Translations under genes and position numbers: made by a program
In this document: positions 5,112 to 7,941 of the stretch, in pieces
How the letters are laid out: the number at the start of each line of letters is the position of its first letter
Position numbering within the stretch: the stretch's first letter is position 1
The notes under the pieces: generated by a model
Told to the model about the DNA's origin: nothing
Database searches by the model: none
What the model saw: the letters and a program-made list of their open reading frames with translations, nothing else
Assembly (NCBI GenBank): GCA_036495445.1
Contig: DASXMX010000654.1
Location: forward strand, 1-7,941
Length of the DNA: 7,941 nt
Source of the DNA: DASXMX01 sp036495445
GTDB taxonomy: Bacteria; Planctomycetota; Phycisphaerae; Tepidisphaerales; Tepidisphaeraceae
Reading direction: 5' to 3'

Positions 5112-5549
5112 TCACGCGATGGCCACTCCCGCGAGGCCTTGCGTCGCGGCGGTGATCGGCGCCTGTTCGGCGCGGAAGAGTTCCGCACAGACGGCGACGA
5201 ACGCGCCGACCGTGCCGTTGCCGACGGTCACCAGCGGCTTGAGGTACCGCTTGCGGCCGCCGCGGAGGTCGACCTGGAATTCCCACAGCGTGTTGCCGTT
5301 GCCGCTCGTCGGCAGCGACAGCGGCGAGACGGAAAAGTCCGTCCCCGGCACGTCGGTAAACGTGCTGTTGTCGTCCGACTCCTGCAGCTTGAGCGCCGTG
5401 AGCCCAACGTCGGTCGCCCCGAGCGCCACGCGGATCACCGCGTACTCGTACCCGCTGCGATCGACCGACGCGCAGGCCACCGTCGCGTTGTTCGCCCGCG
5501 CCGCGGGCCAGGCTAACTGCACCTTTTTGGATTGCGTAATTTGGATCAT
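5112..5549 (-). CDS. Probable phage head accessory (decoration-like) protein
   Basis: The 145-residue product directly follows the capsid gene in transcription order. It starts MIQITQSKKVQLAWPAARAN and has a beta-rich pattern: 'GYEYAVIRVALGATDVGLTA' (33-52), the motif 'LKLQESDDNSTFTDVPGTDF' (53-72), a turn-rich stretch, and 'LWEFQVDLRGGRKRYLKPLV' (88-107). This 'lqeSdD.stftdV...DLRG.kRYLk' arrangement looks like small virion proteins encoded between capsid and connector genes. A capsid-surface role is likely from position but unproven. The ATG at 5549 has AAGGA about 9 nt upstream, a good ribosome binding site. The frame continues upstream to a start at 6101, but that part overlaps the capsid gene and translates the 5571-5674 repeat, so it is rejected. 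Confidence 0.82.
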   Translation of the reverse strand: MIQITQSKKVQLAWPAARANNATVACASVDRSGYEYAVIRVALGATDVGLTALKLQESDDNSTFTDVPGTDFSVSPLSLPTSGNGNTLWEFQVDLRGGRKRYLKPLVTVGNGTVGAFVAVCAELFRAEQAPITAATQGLAGVAIA

Positions 5550-5570
5550 GTGTGGTTCCTTCGGAAGAAT

Positions 5571-5674
5571 GACGCGGGGACACGGGGACACGGGGACGCG
5601 GAGAGAAGAACCGGAAGACTCGGATTTGTTCGGGTATTTCCCCGCGTCCCCGTGTCTCCGCGTCCCCGCGTCTC
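5571..5674. repeat. Inverted repeat of 8-bp tandem units (ACACGGGG)
   Basis: Four units, ACGCGGGG, ACACGGGG, ACACGGGG and ACGCGGAG (5572-5603), are mirrored by CCCCGCGTCCCCGTGTCTCC and following bases (5640-5674). The 36 bases between contain 'ccggaagactcgg'. The element fills the gap between the capsid gene (stop 5687, 12 nt away) and the accessory gene (ATG 5549, 21 nt away), sparing the ribosome binding site of the latter. A transcript would fold into a very stable hairpin after the capsid gene. Confidence 0.92.
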
Positions 5675-5686
5675 TTGCTTCAGCGG

Positions 5687-7066
5687 CTACGACGCCGCGG
5701 TAACCAGCCCCACGATCGGCCCGGCGACGTTCCCGAGCTGACTGCTCTTCGCGGGCCCGGCGCCGGGGGTCGGATCCCCGACGTCGTGGACGACGATGTC
5801 GAAGCGTTCGGTGCCGCGGATCACGACCTCGTCCTGTTCGAACGCGTTGAGCGCGTGTTCGGACATGACGATCGTCGTCTGCCTGCGGTCGCCCAGGCGG
5901 GCGGCCATGGCGAGGTTGCCGAACAGGCAGCAGACCTGGCTGGTCGCCGAGATCTTCGGCATCACCTGCGAGACGACGACGTCGTATCCCAGGAAGCTCT
6001 TGCGCAGCGGCGTGTCCTCGATCTCGGCCACGCGGTTCCCGCCGGCGCTGGTGGCGAGGCGCTGCATGACCGAGCCCCAGAAGAACTTGCTGCAGTACCA
6101 CTTCGCCTGCCCGGGGACGTCCGCATATTCCGGCAGCGTCGCGACGACCTTGTTGAAGTCAGCGAGCGCGACGCCGTTGTAGCTGGCGGCGAAGCCGGTC
6201 CCGCTGGATACGACCAGGCCCATGATGTTGGCCGGGTTGCTTGAACCCGTGGGATCGACCTTGAGCAGCGCGTTGACGACGCCCACGATGCCACCGTAGG
6301 CGCTGGTGGCGTCGCCCAGGAAGCCGCACTGGTCTTCCTTGAGGGCGAAGGCGTAGGCGATCTCGCCGGCCAGGTCATCGCCGATGTTCAGCACGGCGTC
6401 CTCGTTCAGCTCGTTGCTGTACTTGGTCAGCACCATGAGCTTCTTGGCCGTGAGACGCACGCGGTCCCACTGCTTGTCGGAGAGGTTGGCCGCGGTGGAT
6501 TCCCCGACGAAATACGCGGTGACGCCGTTTACCCTTCGCGGATCGCTGCGCGTATCCGATGCCATCGGCACCACCTTCGCGTTCTGGCGGAAGACGCCGA
6601 ACTTCTCGCGGAGGTCGATCAGGTCGTTCTGGAACTCATCCGGCACGAGGAACCCGGCGCTGACGTTCACGTTCTCGCGCTGCGTCTTCGTGCCCGCGTC
6701 GGCGATCGCGTCGCCGCCCGCGCTGATGAGCGGGATCCCCTGCTTGAGGCAGAAGTCGATCCCCTGCCGCTTCCCGTAGACGCCCAGGCAGAACATGCCA
6801 AAGCGATACGCCCGCTCGTCGGCGTCCTTGCCCGCGAAGTGCTTCAGCGAGCTATACCGCTTCACCGTCGCCGGCACGCGGAACGCCTCGGTTTCCGTGG
6901 GGTTGATAAACCTCCGCCCCGGCGTCAGCTCCCTCCGCAGCTCCGCGAAGCCTTCGGAGACCGCGGATTGGATCAGTTGCTCGATCGATTCGTCCTGCCG
7001 GTTCGCATTGCCAGTCGCATCGTTCGATGCCGGCGCGGACTCGGCGCTTTGTCCATTTCGTTTCAT
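5687..7066 (-). CDS. HK97-fold phage major capsid protein
   Basis: The 459-residue product forms the icosahedral shell. Residues 1-130 are a polar, partly helical N-terminal arm (including 'SIEQLIQSAVSEGFAELRRE', 27-46), the place of the scaffold-like delta domain. The HK97 core starts near 'VSAGFLVPDEFQNDLIDLRE' (135-154), continues with 'VVPMASDT' and 'VTAYFVGESTAANLSDKQWD' (182-201), the spine-helix region 'LMVLTKYSNELNEDAVLNIG' (210-229) and 'FALKEDQCGFLGD', the A-domain region 'KWYCSKFFWGSVMQRL', and ends with 'GDRRQTTIVMSEHALNAFEQ' (392-411) and 'DEVVIRGTERFD'. These match the Phage_capsid family. The ATG at 7066 has GGAG 8 nt upstream. Protease, portal and terminase, normally upstream, are absent within the 844 nt to the right edge. 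A short Ser/Pro-rich tail (430-459) extends past the core. Confidence 0.94.
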   Translation of the reverse strand: MKRNGQSAESAPASNDATGNANRQDESIEQLIQSAVSEGFAELRRELTPGRRFINPTETEAFRVPATVKRYSSLKHFAGKDADERAYRFGMFCLGVYGKRQGIDFCLKQGIPLISAGGDAIADAGTKTQRENVNVSAGFLVPDEFQNDLIDLREKFGVFRQNAKVVPMASDTRSDPRRVNGVTAYFVGESTAANLSDKQWDRVRLTAKKLMVLTKYSNELNEDAVLNIGDDLAGEIAYAFALKEDQCGFLGDATSAYGGIVGVVNALLKVDPTGSSNPANIMGLVVSSGTGFAASYNGVALADFNKVVATLPEYADVPGQAKWYCSKFFWGSVMQRLATSAGGNRVAEIEDTPLRKSFLGYDVVVSQVMPKISATSQVCCLFGNLAMAARLGDRRQTTIVMSEHALNAFEQDEVVIRGTERFDIVVHDVGDPTPGAGPAKSSQLGNVAGPIVGLVTAAS

Positions 7067-7197
7067 TCCGATTTCTCCAGTTGAATTTCAGTGCAGCCTG
7101 GAAGGCCACACCACAAATGCCAGATGACACGATCAGCCTGAGTGCTCCGCCCCGATCATCGAGACTGCCCTCTCCGGCCGATCTGTTTTCGATTCTT

Positions 7198-7221
7198 TGT
7201 AGGGGCACACGGCGTATGCCC
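7198..7221. repeat. Single 'TGTAGGGGCACAC...GTATGCCC' hairpin
   Basis: GGGCACAC and GTATGCCC form an 8-bp stem with one C-A mismatch and a GGC loop, preceded by TGTAG as in the 694-825 cluster. The stem sequence differs, but flank and architecture match, so I regard it as another subfamily of the same element. It lies in the 400-nt gap upstream of the capsid gene. Confidence 0.75.
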
Positions 7222-7246
7222 TGGTGCATGTTGCAGAAAAACGAAC

Positions 7247-7294
7247 CACAGAGAACACAGAGGACACAGAGGACACAGAGAACACACAGAGGGG
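7247..7294. repeat. Tandem 9-bp array (CACAGAGAA/CACAGAGGA)
   Basis: Four 9-bp units (7247-7255, 7256-7264, 7265-7273, 7274-7282) are followed by CACACAGAGGGG. It is the same family as the arms at 4861-4910 and 5051-5086, but no inverted partner is visible within the window. Confidence 0.88.
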
Positions 7295-7300
7295 ATGCCT

Positions 7301-7414
7301 CGTGACACGGGTTTCCAACCCGTGCGTTCCCCGTGTCATCCGGAGGGAATTCCCGAATGCCGAACGTTCAATAACATTGAACATCGTCCGCACGGGTTAA
7401 AAACCCGTGTCACG
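7301..7414. repeat. Inverted pair of 'CACGGGTT...AACCCGTG' hairpins
   Basis: Copies at 7301-7326 and 7389-7414 are reverse complements at 24 of 26 positions. Each is also a hairpin by itself (CACGGGTT with AACCCGTG around a 2-3 base loop, tcc or aaa). Between them are two small palindromes: GGGAATTCCC (7345-7354) and GTTCAAT-aac-ATTGAAC (7366-7382). The pair ends 42-55 nt before the plus-strand gene at 7469. The rest of the gap upstream of the capsid gene (7067-7197) holds no gene or promoter that I can support. Confidence 0.9.
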
Positions 7415-7455
7415 TGACGGCCGGCCTCCATCCCCTCACGATCTCGGAATCGCGA

Positions 7456-7461
7456 TACAAT
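7456..7461 (+). promoter_or_regulatory. Possible -10 element for the gene at 7469
   Basis: TACAAT is followed 7 nt later by ATG (7469-7471), the same geometry as at 3419-3431, which suggests a leaderless message. I see no convincing -35 hexamer. If real, it rules out the overlapping in-frame ATG at 7460. Confidence 0.35.
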
Positions 7462-7468
7462 GCTTTCG

Positions 7469-7909
7469 ATGCTGCGATTGACCGACTGGCTTCGCTTCGG
7501 CGCATCGGCCGGGCTTCTGGTGTTGCTCGCCGGTGTTCTCATCGGAGGCGTGATGGAAGCCCGACGGAGCCGGCCGATCCGCGTCCTGCTCTCACGCGGC
7601 AACATGGAGCGCGCCTGGCTCGATCGGTTTCCCGACGCCGGCCGCGAAGACATCGTCAGGTTCCTCGCCCTGTTCGCCGGCGCCTTTGGGCTCCCGAAAC
7701 GGTCCGAGTTCAACCTGAGCCCCGACGATCGTGTGACGGACATCTATCGGATGCTTTACCCGTTGCGAGGCGAACCCGACTGCCTCGAATGGGAATCATT
7801 CGCCTCGGAACTTTCTGACGAGTACGAATTCGACCTCGCGTCGCTTCCGCTCGATGTAGTCGCGCTCGGCCAGATCTTCGCCCATCTCCCCGTGGCGCGC
7901 CCGGGTTGA
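7469..7909 (+). CDS. Membrane-anchored protein with small acidic helical domain, unidentified
   Basis: The 146-residue product starts MLRLTDWLRFGASAGLLVLL. One membrane helix (about residues 9-28) is followed by a basic patch (EARRSRPIRVLLSRG), indicating that the C-terminal domain is cytoplasmic. The domain has 'REDIVRFLALFAGAFGLP' (59-76), 'FNLSPDDRVTDIYRMLYP' (81-98), a Glu-rich stretch 'LEWESFASELSDEYEFDL' (106-123) and 'VVALGQIFAHL'. The 'L.PdDr..DIYr.LYP...ELe.F...L...y..dl' layout faintly recalls the four-helix acyl-carrier-like fold of DUF1493-type proteins, but there is no Asp-Ser-Leu attachment serine. That link is weak. I prefer ATG 7469 to ATG 7460, because a TACAAT box overlaps the earlier start. 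The gene is host-like and divergent from the capsid gene. Confidence 0.8.
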   Translation: MLRLTDWLRFGASAGLLVLLAGVLIGGVMEARRSRPIRVLLSRGNMERAWLDRFPDAGREDIVRFLALFAGAFGLPKRSEFNLSPDDRVTDIYRMLYPLRGEPDCLEWESFASELSDEYEFDLASLPLDVVALGQIFAHLPVARPG

Positions 7910-7941
7910 GGATGCAATCCCTTGGTCTTGCTCTTCCTTCG

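Noticed and set aside
5550..6101. N-terminal extension of the 145-residue accessory protein to an upstream start
   Set aside because: It overlaps the capsid gene in another frame and includes translated tandem repeat. The ATG at 5549 has a good ribosome binding site.
6852..7229. 125-codon minus-strand open frame overlapping the capsid start
   Set aside because: It overlaps the capsid gene in a different frame and uses the 7198-7221 repeat; no recognisable protease or other phage pattern.
7247..7294. CRISPR array
   Set aside because: The periodic units are 9 bp with no unique spacers. They are simple tandem repeats, as are the 8-bp and 9-bp arrays at 5572-5603 and 4866-4910.
1..7941. tRNA or rRNA genes
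   Set aside because: I saw no cloverleaf with conserved T-loop bases and no rRNA-like stretch on either strand.

Overview
The window looks like a piece of a planctomycete (Planctomycetota) chromosome carrying a head and head-tail module of an HK97-type tailed phage. The phylum call is an inference. It rests on GC-rich coding DNA and on several intergenic repeat families that I associate with planctomycete genomes: the 'GAGGCTCCTGCCGAGCC' hairpin, the 'GTAGGGGCGAAC...GTTCGCCC' hairpin, the 'CGGGTTTCCAACCCG' hairpin, and the CACAGAG and CACAGATG tandem arrays. Small membrane proteins ending in a CxxC zinc ribbon and a short retropepsin-like protease fit the same picture. I cannot name class or genus.

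All phage-like genes lie on the minus strand and read from right to left. They are the major capsid protein (7066-5687), a 145-residue probable head accessory protein (5549-5112), a long gp6-like head-tail connector (4840-3914), a head-tail adaptor (3152-2796), a 306-residue beta-rich structural protein (1741-821), a DUF3168-like tail protein (693-289), and the first 28 codons of another gene (84-1). Portal, protease and terminase are not in the window. To the right of the capsid gene lie repeats and an unrelated plus-strand gene.

Plus-strand genes of host character interrupt this series. One block holds a retropepsin-like protease (1874-2287) with a terminator and a two-helix zinc-ribbon membrane protein (2390-2752). 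A second block holds a 48-residue basic protein (3431-3577, possibly leaderless) and an 85-residue two-helix membrane protein (3584-3841). The third is a single-pass membrane protein (7469-7909) at the right edge.

The most striking property is that nearly every gap between the phage genes contains hairpin-forming or inverted repeats, usually of a different family in each gap. Several repeat blocks start just after a stop codon and end about 20-24 nt before the next start. One inverted pair (3177-3213 and 3876-3911) encloses the whole second plus-strand block; removing that segment in thought leaves an ordinary 26-nt phage spacer with its ribosome binding site. The reading frames of the phage genes remain open. 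This suggests a prophage or prophage-derived particle cluster that has lived in the chromosome long enough to collect host repeats and host genes, but it does not prove activity or domestication.
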